Source: Anisodus tanguticus (Eukaryota > Streptophyta > Magnoliopsida > Solanales > Solanaceae). From it: DNA of 64,000 bases. The position numbers and the translations under genes were made by a program. The number at the start of each line of letters is the position of its first letter. Within the stretch, counting starts at the first letter, position 1. The notes under the pieces are model-generated. The model ran no database searches and was not told where the DNA came from. It saw nothing but the letters and a program-made list of their open reading frames with translations. The stretch is taken from assembly GCA_034509755.1 (NCBI GenBank), contig CM067543.1, positions 56,972,653 through 57,036,652 on the forward strand. Direction: 5' to 3'. Below, in pieces: positions 35,819 through 47,119 of the stretch.

Positions 35819-37486
35819 GTCAAGATTCTTGTTAATTTGTTTCTATAGGGATTTTGCTAGTTTTTAGTGTATATTTGGTAGAATAATACTAGTGGATGGA
35901 GAAGAAGATATGAGAAAAGGGAGTAAAGAGCAACATAATCTTCTTTTTTTGGCTCTAGTGAATCAAAGAATGGTCAAAGTTATATGAACCACATATGCAC
36001 TTTGGAGTAGTAATTGAGGAATTATAAGGAGAGTTCAAGAAACTAATAGTACTATGGTTTGAAGTACAGCTAAATAAAGTAAGAAATATACAGCTAGAGA
36101 AAGAAAATGTTGTATTATGGCTGATTACGATGAGTTTTGGATTTTCTTTTTTTGGCTCAAATTTTCTAGTTGACTCCTCATCTCTTGATACAAAGTTTTT
36201 TTCTTGGAGAGCACTTGTGGAGACAGAAAATTATACAAGAGATTTAAGAAAATATAAGGAATATCATAACACTAGAATTTGATTCTATATATGACCTAAA
36301 CTACAAGTGATTGAGTTCAATAATTTTTTATATAAAACTATTAACACTAAATATAAAGTATAATATAAAAAGATAAAATTATTTCAAGTACCGACAAAGC
36401 CTTTCTGACTCGGCCTGGCCGGTCGCCCTACGCGGCCTCCTTCACTGCTTCCACTCCAACTCGAAGAATCAAAAGCACTCTTTTTTTTAAGAGTAGAGAA
36501 CGGGTTATTCACATTTTATTTAACGAATTGAAAGCCAAGCAGCAAAAATTGTAAAATTCCTCGAGGAATAAATAGAAATATCTTCTACATCATCTAAAAA
36601 TAAATTAAACCTCCTTTGGCATTTTACTATAATTTTGTCTTTTCTTAAAAGGATTTAATAGCGTAATATATGTTTTAGATTTATCCTAATGAGTTTAAAA
36701 TCTAACTAGACGCTAATAGAATATATATTTTTAAATCATTAGATTAAAACGTTCTAAAACAACTAATAACTTTTAATAAATATCTGATATGATAATTTAA
36801 GAATAAAGATCTTGAAATACTATTTTTGCATCTCCCTGGCCAAGTCCACTTACATTAGGATTACTTGTTAATAGTTGATCAAATTTGATAGATTCGCCCT
36901 CGCAAATCAGAAGTTAATCATCTGTTTTCAGAAGAAATCAAAGAATTTCTTTAGAATTCTACAAAATATGCTCGTTCTTTTCTCTCTGATAGATGATCGG
37001 AACTTCATGTGGGTCCAAATCCTACCGAGAGGTCCATCAGTAATAAGTATAACCTATAAAACTAACCAAATTGGATCAATAGTTTTATTCTTTTATTGCA
37101 TCAGCGTTATGTATATATATATAACAAGAAGAAGGACCAAACCTATAGATACTCTAAACCATAAGCACTTAATTGCAAAATATCACTTTCTAGTTTTTGT
37201 CTCAAAAGTAGTGTCGGCCAAAGAAGATTCTATTTATTGTGGGACCCACAAATATTAGGTAAATAGTGGTGTAACCATACAAAATCTACACACGCGTCGC
37301 ATGTTAACAGTAAATCCCTTAATTAATATAACCACGTGGACATATCTCATTGGTACAAGTAAACTCAATGCTTTGCTCATGCATGATGACATGGCAACCG
37401 ATAGATCATCACCACGTGGACGGTAAAATCACGAATAATAATGTTAAGGTTAACGAGATGCCCACGTCTCACGTGACAATTATTTA
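35819..37486. other. Remorin upstream region, no gene
   Basis: AT-rich with no supported coding frame; a frame at 36875-37258 looks random. It contains a short GC-rich patch near 36405-36450 and an ACGT-core cluster, listed separately. Presumably holds the remorin promoter. Confidence 0.4.
37332..37477. promoter_or_regulatory. Cluster of G-box/ABRE-like ACGT motifs
   Basis: ccacgtgg at 37332-37339 and again at 37412-37419, and cacgtgac at 37470-37477: three ACGT-core sites in 146 bp. G-boxes are bound by bZIP and bHLH factors, including those of ABA and light responses. The cluster lies about 1.5 kb upstream of remorin. The function is inferred only. Confidence 0.35.
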
Positions 37487-37506
37487 ACATTATCAAGCTC
37501 TATATT

Positions 37507-37745
37507 TTGCTCCAAAAGGTGGAATCTCCCACCCAGGAGCCCCCACACCCCGGTCCGACAGGTCTGTGAAGGAGGTAAATCATGGTGACTCAATTGATTT
37601 CAAAGGTTAGATCACTACTACCACGCCGCGCACAAGGGGCCCTCCTTTATTTCAAGAAGAAACCCCCACACTGCCGCTGACGGGATTCGATCCTTGGTCT
37701 TTGCTCCAAATATCCCCCTTGAAACCAATTGAGCTGCCTAAGCGG
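37507..37745 (-). mobile_element. tRNA-derived SINE with perfect 20-bp target duplication
   Basis: Flanked by acattatcaagctctatatt at 37487-37506 and 37746-37765. On the minus strand the 5' head is tRNA-like, with A-box region aggcagctcaattgg and B box ggatcgaatcc about 45 nt later, and the tail reads gattccaccttttggagc. 239 bp. The exact duplication suggests a fairly recent insertion. Confidence 0.8.
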
Positions 37746-37779
37746 ACATTATCAAGCTCTATATTAGAGTAGTAAAGTA

Positions 37780-38270
37780 CTGATTATCTAATGATTAAGA
37801 CATTAACGTGTGTGGTGGTGCGATGAATGAGATTTTTTTATCTTTAATTAAATGTAAGTTTTCGGGTCCGAGCCCTTTGGGAACTTCTAATAGGGAACAT
37901 CTCCCTCTAATAGGTCCTATGTGGCGTGAGTTTAAATTTATCGGGCCCAATGCGTCACCGCTAATTATTGTCAGAGTCGGAATTAAAATTTTGAGTTTTA
38001 TGAATTTTAAATTCTAATTAAAAAATTAATAAATTATTTATATATATTAAATGAATCTTTTAAAGCAAATATAAAATTTGCGTCAAAGCTATTAGGATTC
38101 CTCCTCCCATGATGGTTTTGATATGATTGAGATATTTTCACGTTTAATCAGATGTCTTGGTCTCTCAATTTCAAATTATAACTGAACGGAGAAACTCTTA
38201 ATAAGGAACGTATCTTTCTCTAAAAGATGTTACATGATGCGGAAGTTGAATTAGTCACACCCAATATATT
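37780..38270 (+). mobile_element. Two degenerate SINE-like copies
   Basis: Copy one (about 37780-37985) has a tRNA-like B box gggtccgagccc (37863-37874) and the body 'gggaacttctaatagggaac... taggtcctatgtggcgtgag'. A second, more diverged copy (about 38100-38250) keeps the same order of words (aactcttaataaggaacg, gatgcgg). Both are non-coding. Confidence 0.4.
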
Positions 38271-39185
38271 TTGGATACCGAATTGTTATGAAAAGAAAAA
38301 AGAAATTCATAAAGAAAGCAAAAAAGAAAAAACAAGAAGATGGAGAGAGAGAACATGAAGCTTACTTTTACGTTTAGTTTTCTTATTCTATATACTTCTT
38401 TTCCTTTTCCAATCAAAATTAGTGATGTAAATGTGAGTGGGAAATGAGGAGTTGGAATATGACATGTCTCCATTGTGTTTTTGTTTTTTTGAATATGAAA
38501 TTAGATAGAGGTGTTTGCAATGGTATTGGAACAAATAGGTTGTGAAAAAGAGATTAGTTCATTTTGTCGTTTAATTTTTTCATAATTATAGTTAGTGATC
38601 TCCATCAGCGACTAAGTTTTCATGAAGTTCGACTTTTGAAGATACTTTTGTCATTTTGTAATGAATGATATCTTTAAGTTTTTGCTCGGTACATTGTATT
38701 ATACTCAGATCTCACTAGAAATGGGTCTATATTTATAAAAAAATTACTAATTGAGCTAAAACAAAACAGACTGATGCACTAAACTCCCGTTATGCGATTA
38801 AAAGTATAGATTACATCACCTCCGACTCATAATTTTTGCTTTTCAGAAAAAATTGCACACTTATAAGAATATTTACCAACCTTGATTATAAGAATATGTC
38901 TAAATTACACCTTATAACTAATTTGTGCAGTGGATGTATTTACTCTCATAATGAAACAAGATACTTGCACCTATAGATGTTTTCTAACTTACCTAACCTT
39001 GAATCTTGATGATTGAAACAATAAATAAATCACTCACAAATAACTCCAACATAAAAGTATAGAAAACTCAAGTAAGCAATATGAAAATATCTTCTTTATT
39101 AAAAAAAAAAAATTAAGGCCACTAGGCTTTTCACCCCCGGTGGCTATTTTATTAATAATTAAATAATAACAAAACGCAAATAAGT
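38271..39185. other. Intergenic, no gene recognised
   Basis: AT-rich sequence with no supported coding frame; the small minus-strand frame at 38255-38473 has no recognisable domain. Confidence 0.4.
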
Positions 39186-39344
39186 CTATACGGATAAAGA
39201 AAAGAAGAGTCTCGAGCTAAGAAATAAAGTAAATGGCCAAATGAGCTCATCTGAGTGGCCCTCTGTAACCGTTACCGGTGCCGTCGCCGGAGCTGCTGCA
39301 TCTGATCCTTCGACTAAATTCATCATGGCTGATAAAGTATCCCT
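39186..39344 (-). other. Possible alternative last exon of the B3 gene
   Basis: After an acceptor (tatttttag|AGGGAT) a 52-codon frame runs RDTLSAMMNLVEGSDAAAPA ... and on through TVTEGHSDEL to a stop at 39186. Its early part has normal-looking protein composition. It could join in phase to exon 3 of the B3 gene if the donor AAT|gtatag at the end of that exon is used, replacing its last residue. Speculative; no transcript evidence. Confidence 0.25.
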
Positions 39345-39622
39345 CTAAAAATATAAAGAGTTCCAAGTTCTATGCACATGTAAAACATACTCACACAAAC
39401 AGGTCACATACAAGATAATCGCAAGTAAATCTATTTGATAAGCAATAATTACTAGTAATCTAGTTAAAATGGTAACTAACTTGCTAATGTAGACTAGAAT
39501 TCACTGATCGCATAACCAAAAATATTTATAATGTCAGTGTACATAACTTAAATCCTAAAAAATACAAATCCGCGTTGCATCGTGCAGCTCTGAAACTAAG
39601 AAAAAATTAGCCTTGAATATAT

Positions 39623-42600
39623 CTATACATTTGGCCCTGATAACATGGATGTTAACTCCTCCATGGTGTAAATACCGGGTGCGGGTAATTTTATACCGTT
39701 TTCCTCTGGTGGATCATACACAACACATAAATTCTCTGGTATGATATCTTCATTGGGTATGTTGTTATTTTTAATATCTTCATTTGGACTAGGAGGATAT
39801 TCAATCTCAGAAGCACTTAAATCAAATATAAACACAGAGAAATGAGAATTCCCATTATATCTGAAGAGTAAAAAATAACCACAACCAATTGAATAGTACT
39901 CCATGAATTTGTTCCAGCCTTCCTTTAACCATGTCATGCCACTAGAATTTTGCAGTTTTACTTTCCAGATTGAGCCATTAGGTACCTCAAGCAACACGAG
40001 ATCCCCCAGATTGGCCCCATACTCTGTTACGAATTCATCAGGGATGCTCTGTAGAATACCAAAATTATGAAAGAGATGAACAAAATATAAGAGAAGGGAA
40101 GTGGGAAAAAAATGGAAAGAAAAGAAAACCTTCAAACAAGTTGGTGTTGGACAAGTTTCTAATCACATTGCTTCTTTTTTTATAACCGAGAAATCCTTGA
40201 GCGCCAGCAGGCACGGTTCGAACTCGGGTGGATAATGGGTCCGCGCCTCTATCCTTCTCCACTTAAATACCAGATTTTGTTTCTGGAAGGGTTCGAACCT
40301 GTGACATGTGCCTGACACACATATCGTGCGCTCTTACGACTGGACCAGAACCCCAGGGGCTTCCAATCGCATATTGCTACGGGAAAAGGAGAAAGAAAAA
40401 CCAGTAGCAAGATACTAAGTAAGAAAAACCCTAATACAGACAAACAACAAATACTGAAGGTGACTAGTAAGTTAGGGTCTAGTATCTATCAGTCAAATTT
40501 GCAAGACTGAAGCTTTCATTTCCCAAAGCTGGGTATTTCTTTTCCATTGTAGGCTGTTAATCTTGGTGCTGGTTTCTTATCACATTTATTGGTTCGTGAT
40601 GATGCGAGTGATGAGTGTTTATTCATAATATCCTAACTCATAAAGTTACAAACACTCAAATTTCGTCAGCGAATAAATATTTGCAGCAGTGCTGCATTGC
40701 CCAGTGTTGCTTCAACTTCAATGAGTTCTATACGAATGAGAATAAAAATTCTGTAAGGACAATTTTGCATGAGAATATAAAGATTCATATTAGACTTCTT
40801 CTTTCTTTTCTTTTTCTTTTTTCTTTTTTCTTTGCTCATGGAAAATATTTGGTCAATCAGCCTGATCAAATATGAAAGCCAAAACTAGTTTTGGTCAACC
40901 AAAAGAGAGAACGAAAGCCAAAAAGGCTTGTCCATTGTCAGTAACCCTCCTTTTTGTTCATATCCGTTTCGTAGTACAGCTGATCAGAGGTTTTATATAA
41001 TCAAATGCTAACAAGATCAGAAACCTTCCTAATTCCTAATTTCTTCAACTCAAAGTATTCATGTAATTCATTCTTGTTACTGCTCGAAAACAGCGCACTT
41101 GGTTGAGACTGGTATATACTTAAATTAAGGTTTGCCAAATACCTTCTGATCCTCAAGCTTACCATACCCTCCAGAACCCTCTTGTATTTAATCCCATCTA
41201 ATTTGACACAATCCAGTACATAAATCCTATGAAGACAATTTCATTATGCTAAAATGCTTGGCACAAGGAGAATCCATCCGTGCACATATAAAAACCTCTT
41301 GAAAGGCATGGCATCCATAGATGCATAACAGATTTGATTTTAACTATTGCAGCACCAACCATGAGTTTGGAATTTTAGAAATTTAATACCATTCCTTTTG
41401 AAACATATTCAACTAGACACCTTGGTCTCCTTTGATAACTATGTAGACCACATATATTATCAGTTTCTGTAAGTGATCTTGCATGAAGAGGAACTTCTGA
41501 AATCAGCTAAATTTCAAACTATGAGTTAGAGCGGAGTTTCCCTAATATCGAAAGATGGCTAATTTACTTAGCTTTACCTTTCAAAACAAGACATGGGCTT
41601 GGCCTAACCCCTCTAATTGCCATAACAAACCCATAACCAAAGAAACTCCCTTTCACTCCCCACGTTTGGTGTCATTTCATTACAGAAAACAACATCACCA
41701 GAAAAGCACACACATTCCAGTAGTACACTTGTTAGTTGTTAATCAATGTCTTGGTCGTGGTCCGATTATAGTTTCTGAAAATGTATTAAAATTGTCAAAT
41801 TAGCATCATCAACACAAGATGTAGGCCAGGACTAACTGCACACGATCCCCACCACCTTCCCTATTGTCAACATTGTAGTAGACAAAATGCTCCTATTTAT
41901 GACAAGAATCAATGTTTTACAAACCAAAAAGGGAAATAAAAAACTTACATATCTTCACAAACTTAAAGAAGAGAAAGCACTACTACAGCACAGAATCCAT
42001 ACAAGTGGAAACAGAAAAGAATGACATAAAATGAAAGAACAGAAGCCATACAAGTAGAAACAGAAAAGAATGATATAAGATGTAAATGCCTCATCATTGC
42101 AGAACTTACTAATTTAGATGCATGGGGAGATAGGATAATCTTGAAGAAGTGAAAGGGTATCTCTGGGATATTCACTGGTTTTGGTTCCTCTTGTCCCTGT
42201 CTGTCTTCCATCTCTGCCGGCTGCCCTTCCTGTCTATCTTCCATCTCTGCCGGCTGCTCTTCCCGTCCGTCTACCATCTCTTCCGGCTGCCCTTCCCGTC
42301 TCTCTACCATCTTTGCCAGCAGCTCTTTCCATCTGTCTACCACAATCTCTGCCAGCTGTTCTTCTTGTGGTAAAGTAATGTCAAAGTCTTGCATTTGCTT
42401 TTGCAAACTGCAGTGAGAAAAATCAAATTCCCTCAACTACCACTGCATTTTTTTTATTGGTGCTCAACTGCCACTGCATTAAATATGTGACAATTGAATT
42501 ATGGCTTAATACCTAGATAGTCCCTTAAACTTGGCACAATTTGTAAGTTAGACATACAAACTTACCTAGTGACCAGATAGACACTTTAACTTGGCAAAAG

Positions 42601-43423
42601 TGTGTCTCTACCTGAAAATATATATTATTTTTTATTTCGCTTCACTTTATTCCACTATTTCTTTTCTTCATCTTTTTTTAAAATAACCGAGAAATCCTCA
42701 AGGACGAGGGCGCACACTTTGAAGCTCCACGGATATTGGACCGTCCGCTCTAACCTTCTCCATTTAAATATCAGGTTTCCATTTGTGGAAGGATTCGAAC
42801 ACTCATGACATGCTCATACCCCACACATCATGCGTTTTGCTCTTAACACTACACCAAATCCCTCAGACATACTCCTGTTTTTCTTTTAACCGTGGTGTCT
42901 GGGCCAGCTTGCGTGTAACTCGCACCTCGACTAATTCCACAAGGTACCTGCAATCTCCCACCAGCACAGGTACCGTGTAACTCTATCTACTCATATTCCC
43001 TTTTTCATCTTGTTCCTCCTTTATTTTCTCTTTGTGGGGGTAGTTGTGTATTTTTGTTCATTAACTAAATTATCTATATATAAAAAGTTTATGCTGACAC
43101 TATTAACACAACAATTCCTACCCTACAAAACACACAACAACAACAACATAGCCAATGTAATCCCACAAGTGGGTCTGGGGAGGGTAGGATGTACGTAGAC
43201 CTTACTTCTACCTTTGCGGTATAGAGAGGTTGTTTCCGATAGACCCTCGACTCAAAAGGAACATAGTCAATGCAGGATTGCAGGAAAAATAAGACAGCAC
43301 AAAACCAAGATACAAAATAAATGGCGCAACATAGTAATACACACATAATGATAATGATCTACGCGGTATCAAAATAATACAACATTACATAGATTTAAAG
43401 CAAAAATATAGCATTTACCTCAT
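39623..43423 (-). CDS. B3-domain DNA-binding protein (REM/VRN1-like), single domain
   Basis: Probable nuclear DNA-binding protein of the plant B3 superfamily; 242 aa. Coding exons: 43423-43419 (ATGAG only), 42407-42110 and 40048-39623. Junctions are ATGAG|gtaaat ... ctgcag|TTTGC, TTA|gtaagt and ctacag|AGC, all in frame. Residues 13-74 hold an acidic 11-residue repeat (QPAEMEDRQEG-type). Residues 86-186 are the B3 domain: PFHFFKIILSPHASKL, SIPDEFVTEYG, VPNGSIWKVKL, GWNKFMEYYSIGCGYFLLFR, and ending ASEIEYP. A short acidic tail follows. Many relatives carry two or more B3 domains, whereas here only one is seen. A downstream ATG in exon 2 (MQDF, 42394) would give a protein 6 residues shorter. SINEs and an RTE tail sit in the introns. 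Confidence 0.85.
40178..40362 (-). mobile_element. tRNA-derived SINE in B3 gene intron
   Basis: The minus strand starts with a tRNA-like A box (tggtccagtcgtaagagc) near 40350-40333 and B box ggttcgaacc (40290-40299), and runs to a 'ctcggttat' + poly-A tail. It shares its order of blocks with the copy at 42681-42868. Flanks 'aatcacattgct' and 'aatcgcatattgct' may be a diverged target duplication. Confidence 0.6.
42192..42365 (-). repeat. Coding minisatellite, 33-nt unit, in the B3 gene
   Basis: About five imperfect copies of a 33-nt unit ('ctgtctgtcttccatctctg' plus ccggctgcccttc on the plus strand). They encode 11-residue acidic repeats such as GQPAEMEDRQE, EEQPAEMEDRQ and GQPEEMVDGRE just before the B3 domain. 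The unit length is a multiple of three, so copy-number change would keep the frame. Confidence 0.8.
42681..42868 (-). mobile_element. tRNA-derived SINE, same family as 40178-40362
   Basis: Same block order (aaccgagaaatcctcaagga, then the 'ccttctccatttaaat' block, then ggattcgaac B box, then the tRNA-like head). In intron 1 of the B3 gene. Confidence 0.55.
42887..42990 (-). mobile_element. SINE 3' fragment
   Basis: The block 'cgtggtgtctgggccagctt ... cctcgactaattccacaagg ... cccaccagcacaggtacc' is a widespread solanaceous SINE tail. The tRNA-like head is absent. Confidence 0.45.
43135..43350 (-). mobile_element. RTE LINE 3' tail fragment
   Basis: Ends on the minus strand in TTG repeats. It carries the same tail (gtgggtctggggagggtagg, plus strand) as the RTE copies at 15.6 and 34.2 kb. 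5'-truncated, in B3 intron 1. Confidence 0.6.
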
Positions 43424-43637
43424 TGGCCGAAATCAAACTGTGACTAAAAAAATACTCAACAATCAGCTCCTCTGTTAACTGATACTCCAATTGATTATAG
43501 TGTAACAAGATTCACTGTTCCATTAACGGGTCAAATTAAATACCCGAATCAGAAATCAAGGGTTTCGACCAAAATCTCCCCGCCGATAATCGCTTTTCGA
43601 ATTTTGGGAATTGAGTGATGGAGAGAGATCCGAAGGG

Positions 43638-43645
43638 ATTTATAG
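43638..43645 (-). promoter_or_regulatory. TATA box of the B3 gene
   Basis: CTATAAAT on the minus strand, about 215 nt before the ATG at 43423. The intervening sequence is then a 5' UTR of about 185 nt in exon 1, which supports the split-start model. Confidence 0.5.
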
Positions 43646-43659
43646 GGTCGCATGTAGGG

Positions 43660-44234
43660 ACCCGTTTTAGGATCCGATTTCGGACGGGTAATTTTACGCA
43701 AATAATCCTTTTATAGGACTCCCATTTTGAATTTTTCCCTATTTTAAAATTTGTGCAAATATGGCCCTTATTAGACTCAAAAAATTTCAGACAAATTTAC
43801 TCAAAGCTAATGCTTATTCATATATTGCTCAATATTACGGATAAAATATAAGATTAGCGTAACGTTTGAGATAACTTATAAAATTTTAGATCGTCGTATA
43901 GCGTTTCTTCTTAAAAAATCTTTTATTTAACGATGGACCAAAATATTAATAATTAATAAATAATAAAACAAAATTGAATAAAATATTACTCAATTTTATT
44001 AATAAATTGCATGAACTTAGAGCAATCAAATAATGATATTCTTGTACATATGGAATTATCCTATGGACCGCCCTTATTCAGTCAATTATATTCGAACATG
44101 GTGTTTTATTCTGTTGGTAATATATAATGGAACAATTTTGTCAGTGATCTGAGTTTGTCCTTTTCACAAAGTTCAAAACAATTTCTCAAACACTGCTTTA
44201 ATAGTTATTCTTCTATAATTAATATTATTAAGTA
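43660..44234. other. B3 gene upstream region, no gene
   Basis: AT-rich, no coding frame or repeat recognised. Confidence 0.35.
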
Positions 44235-45004
44235 GGTGTTTGGCCATGCGTTTTCAAATCACGATTTTATAATTTGATTTCAAATCACTATTTGTTTATG
44301 CAATTTGAATATAATTTGAACTTCAACTTCATGTCATGATTTGAAATCTCAAATCATCAAAAAAAGATGTGATTTTGGATTCCAAATCATGATTTCAATT
44401 TTTTAAAATATAAAACTTGATCCATAAGTTTATATTTTGTAAAAAAGGATTCATAAATTAGTAGATATTTTACCAATTGATCGACTTTATATTGTATTGG
44501 ATATAATTGTTCAAGGCATGAACCGTTATGATATTGATACACATATGATCATTGTCATAGCTTGTGCAGTGTTACAAAATTTTATGCGGGAATACCAAAG
44601 GAGTGATGAAATATTCAAGGAATATGAACATGATGATATGGTTGCTAATGATATTGACCAACAACCGGCTCAAAGTAACAATGTAGCTTCATCTTATCGG
44701 GAAATGCATGTTCGACGTGAAGAGATTGGTCATACCATGTGGGAGGATAATGTTAAAAAGTAGTTATACTACTATTCATGTTCAATTTTTTCTTTTTATT
44801 TAACTAAAGTTCGATCAATTGATGTTGTATTTTTTAGAAAGGTCTTCTAGCCGAATATTAATTTTGTTATGAACTATGACTTGCTCATTTGGTAAGATTT
44901 CATAAGAATTAGGAAAGTTTTGATGATTTTTTTACAATTTGTGAGTTTTTATGTCAATGGAAAAAAAATACAACTTAAAAAATTCAAATTACATGTCCAA
45001 ATAA
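44235..45004 (+). mobile_element. PIF/Harbinger-like element remnant
   Basis: About 770 bp. The left end is 'ggtgtttggccatgcg' and the right end, read inverted, is 'tatttggacatgtaa', a degenerate inverted repeat. Several 'caaatcatgattt'-type words recur near the left end. It encloses a fragment of a Harbinger-type nuclease (44497-44763). Confidence 0.5.
44497..44763 (+). pseudogene. HARBI1-like transposase (nuclease) C-terminal fragment
   Basis: 88 codons. 'IVIACAVLQNFMREYQRSDE' followed by EYEHDDMV resembles the C-terminal part of plant HARBI1-like nucleases, where the block is usually ...CCVLHNF(I/L)R.... The DDE catalytic portion is absent. Remnant of a transposase, not a host gene. Confidence 0.6.
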
Positions 45005-46270
45005 AATTTTAATTTCAAATAATATTGAACCGGCTTCTTAGACATGTATTGACTTCATGTCCCATCACATAGAATAGGTTGGGTGCAACATTACTTTTGA
45101 ATTTATAATTATTTCAAAGATACTTTGAGCAAACATCTTTAAGCTTTTCATTTTTCTTGCAACAACTTTTCTCCAGAATTTTAAAGCTGCTTTTTTCTTT
45201 CAACTAAAGGATTAACTACTTCACTAAGAGTGTATCATTTACAATCCAATTTGGGAAATCATTTCTCAAGAGACTTCATGAACAAATAAATATTTTTTAA
45301 GCTAATTTATGAACAGTAATATTAAAAATCTTGAAAATATGTAAAAATCAACATGAACTAAAGTAAAAGATGTCAATCTGTATTCGATAATAACTTAAAT
45401 ACAATCTGAAAAATAAATATAAAAATAAATAAATTGAGTTCTCTAAATTCACGGTGTTTCCTTAAGGAAATTATTCTCATCAATGTCGCTGAGGTTATGA
45501 AATATATCCTCTCATGATAGAATGAATTAATTCACCAGTGATAGCGATACCTCAAATCCTGATGAACGGCGAATGCAATAGACGACGAAATCCACACACT
45601 GAAAATAATTGAAGTGCAGAAAGAAGAAAGAGGATTCATAATTTTCGCAAGTAAGAATATAAGAAAACAGACACATATTTATAGTCAATATGGTGTGAAC
45701 AAATGCTATTGTACCTTATCATAAAAGTCACAATTATTCATTTCCCATTCACACTTCTTAAAAACCCAATAATAGACAAGTGTCGTAACATCCACACTCC
45801 ACGGGGCCTAGTACATTTTTCTTCAACATGTTTGCCATGCTTAAGTTAATATTTTGATTTTCCTCCAATTAATGTGAATCGCTTTTTTCGTATTCTTTTT
45901 AATTGCACACGCTTTAATAATTATAGTTTTCCCAACGAACTAAATAGGAGAGACATGAGCATCAAGCAAAATGGTGTTACTACCCATAACAAATCTGATG
46001 CTTGCTTTCCTTGTCCCTTATGTGTAAGCCTGCAATAATTATAAACAAACCCCCTCCTCGAGCATAATTAGTGAATGCTCACAAATATTGAGATTATTGT
46101 CATTAGTATTAGTAAGCATAATATTGAGAAATTCATTATATTCAGACAAAACATTTGTCCACTACATATAGAGGATCAATCAATTCATTATTAAAGCAGA
46201 TTCCAACCCCCAAAAAGATTGTTCCTAAATCAAAAGTTAGTTCACGAGCTACTTTTTGAAAAGGAAAACA
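45005..46270. other. Intergenic; LTR-like repeat at 45540-45800
   Basis: No gene. The stretch 45650-45780 (atttatagtcaatatggtgt, then a 'gctattgtaccttatcataaaag'-like block) shares block order with 62690-62815, suggesting two copies of one repeat. Read on the minus strand both have a TATA-like word, as an LTR would. The rest is AT-rich. Confidence 0.3.
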
Positions 46271-46377
46271 GAAAGGACAGCTCGGTGTACTAAATTTTCG
46301 CTATGCGCGAGATTCAAAAAAGAATCGGACCATAAAAATTTATTGTACACAGCTTTACCTTGTATTTATGCAACAGA
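46271..46377 (-). mobile_element. Au SINE 3' fragment
   Basis: The block 'cagctcggtgtactaaattt ... cgctatgcgcgagatt ... cggaccata ... tgtacacagctttaccttg' is a diverged copy of the 3' half of the Au SINE seen at 17.0 kb. The tRNA-like head is missing. Confidence 0.55.
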
Positions 46378-47119
46378 ATAAAATGAATTTGAGAAAAGAA
46401 AAGAAAAAAAATCTGATGGAGTGGCCGAAGTGCAAAAATATCAGATTTGGGGAATACCGTGTATATTATATTCACAGTGCAAAAAAATTTGCTAGTCTAT
46501 CACTTCGAAATAAATTTATAAATGAGCGGTCTGAAAATTTATATGGCTAAATTTTAGGTATTTTTGTCTGAATTTCAAATAAAAATGACTAAAAATCCCA
46601 ACTTACACACACCATAGATTTATGAAGTTATTACGAAATAGATAAATATGTAAAAAAAAAAAAAAAATGGTATCCAAATATGGGGTACCCTGTGAAAGTT
46701 GGAAGAATAAGGTGGCAGGACCCCAAAAGTTTTTTTCCTAAGTGGCCTCTCATTTTTTTTTCATTTTTTTGCTCCAGAAGTTACTAATGATAGGAATAGC
46801 AAACACATGGGGGCTTCTTTATATTTTTAAAAACTTCAAGGTTAAGTTTTAAATTTTTCAAAAAAAAAAAAACTCTCTTTCTTTCTTTCTTTCATTCATG
46901 TTCTTCTTCTCCGAAATCATTCTTTTACTCTCAAATTCTCTCATTCCTTCATTTTTATGGGTGTAATTGTCGTTAAAAGCTAAACTTGAAGTATATATAT
47001 ATTTTGGTTGCTGAAAAACGTAAAGAAGGAGCTGGAAGCCATTGACGACCATTAACAAAGCTTCGAAACTCTAATTCAAAAATGTGAGTTACCGCAAACG
47101 ATATTTGTTTTGAGTGAGT
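46378..47119. other. Intergenic, no gene recognised
   Basis: AT-rich with poly-A and TTTC runs (46855-46900). No coding frame supported. Confidence 0.35.

Noticed and set aside
37680..37745. Possible tRNA gene (A- and B-box-like motifs)
   Set aside because: It does not fold as a complete cloverleaf, and a 20-bp target duplication encloses a longer element, so it is a SINE head.
40290..40350. Possible tRNA gene with perfect ggttcgaacc
   Set aside because: The same ~190-bp block occurs at 42.68-42.87 kb and no acceptor stem is visible; tRNA-derived SINE.
42395..42436. ATG at 42436 as start of the B3 protein
   Set aside because: The stretch contains a strong acceptor (tttttctcactgcag) that places it in an intron; the spliced start from 43423 fits better.
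46368..46550. Small Lys-rich open frame
   Set aside because: It begins in an Au SINE fragment and continues in AT-rich sequence; no protein features.
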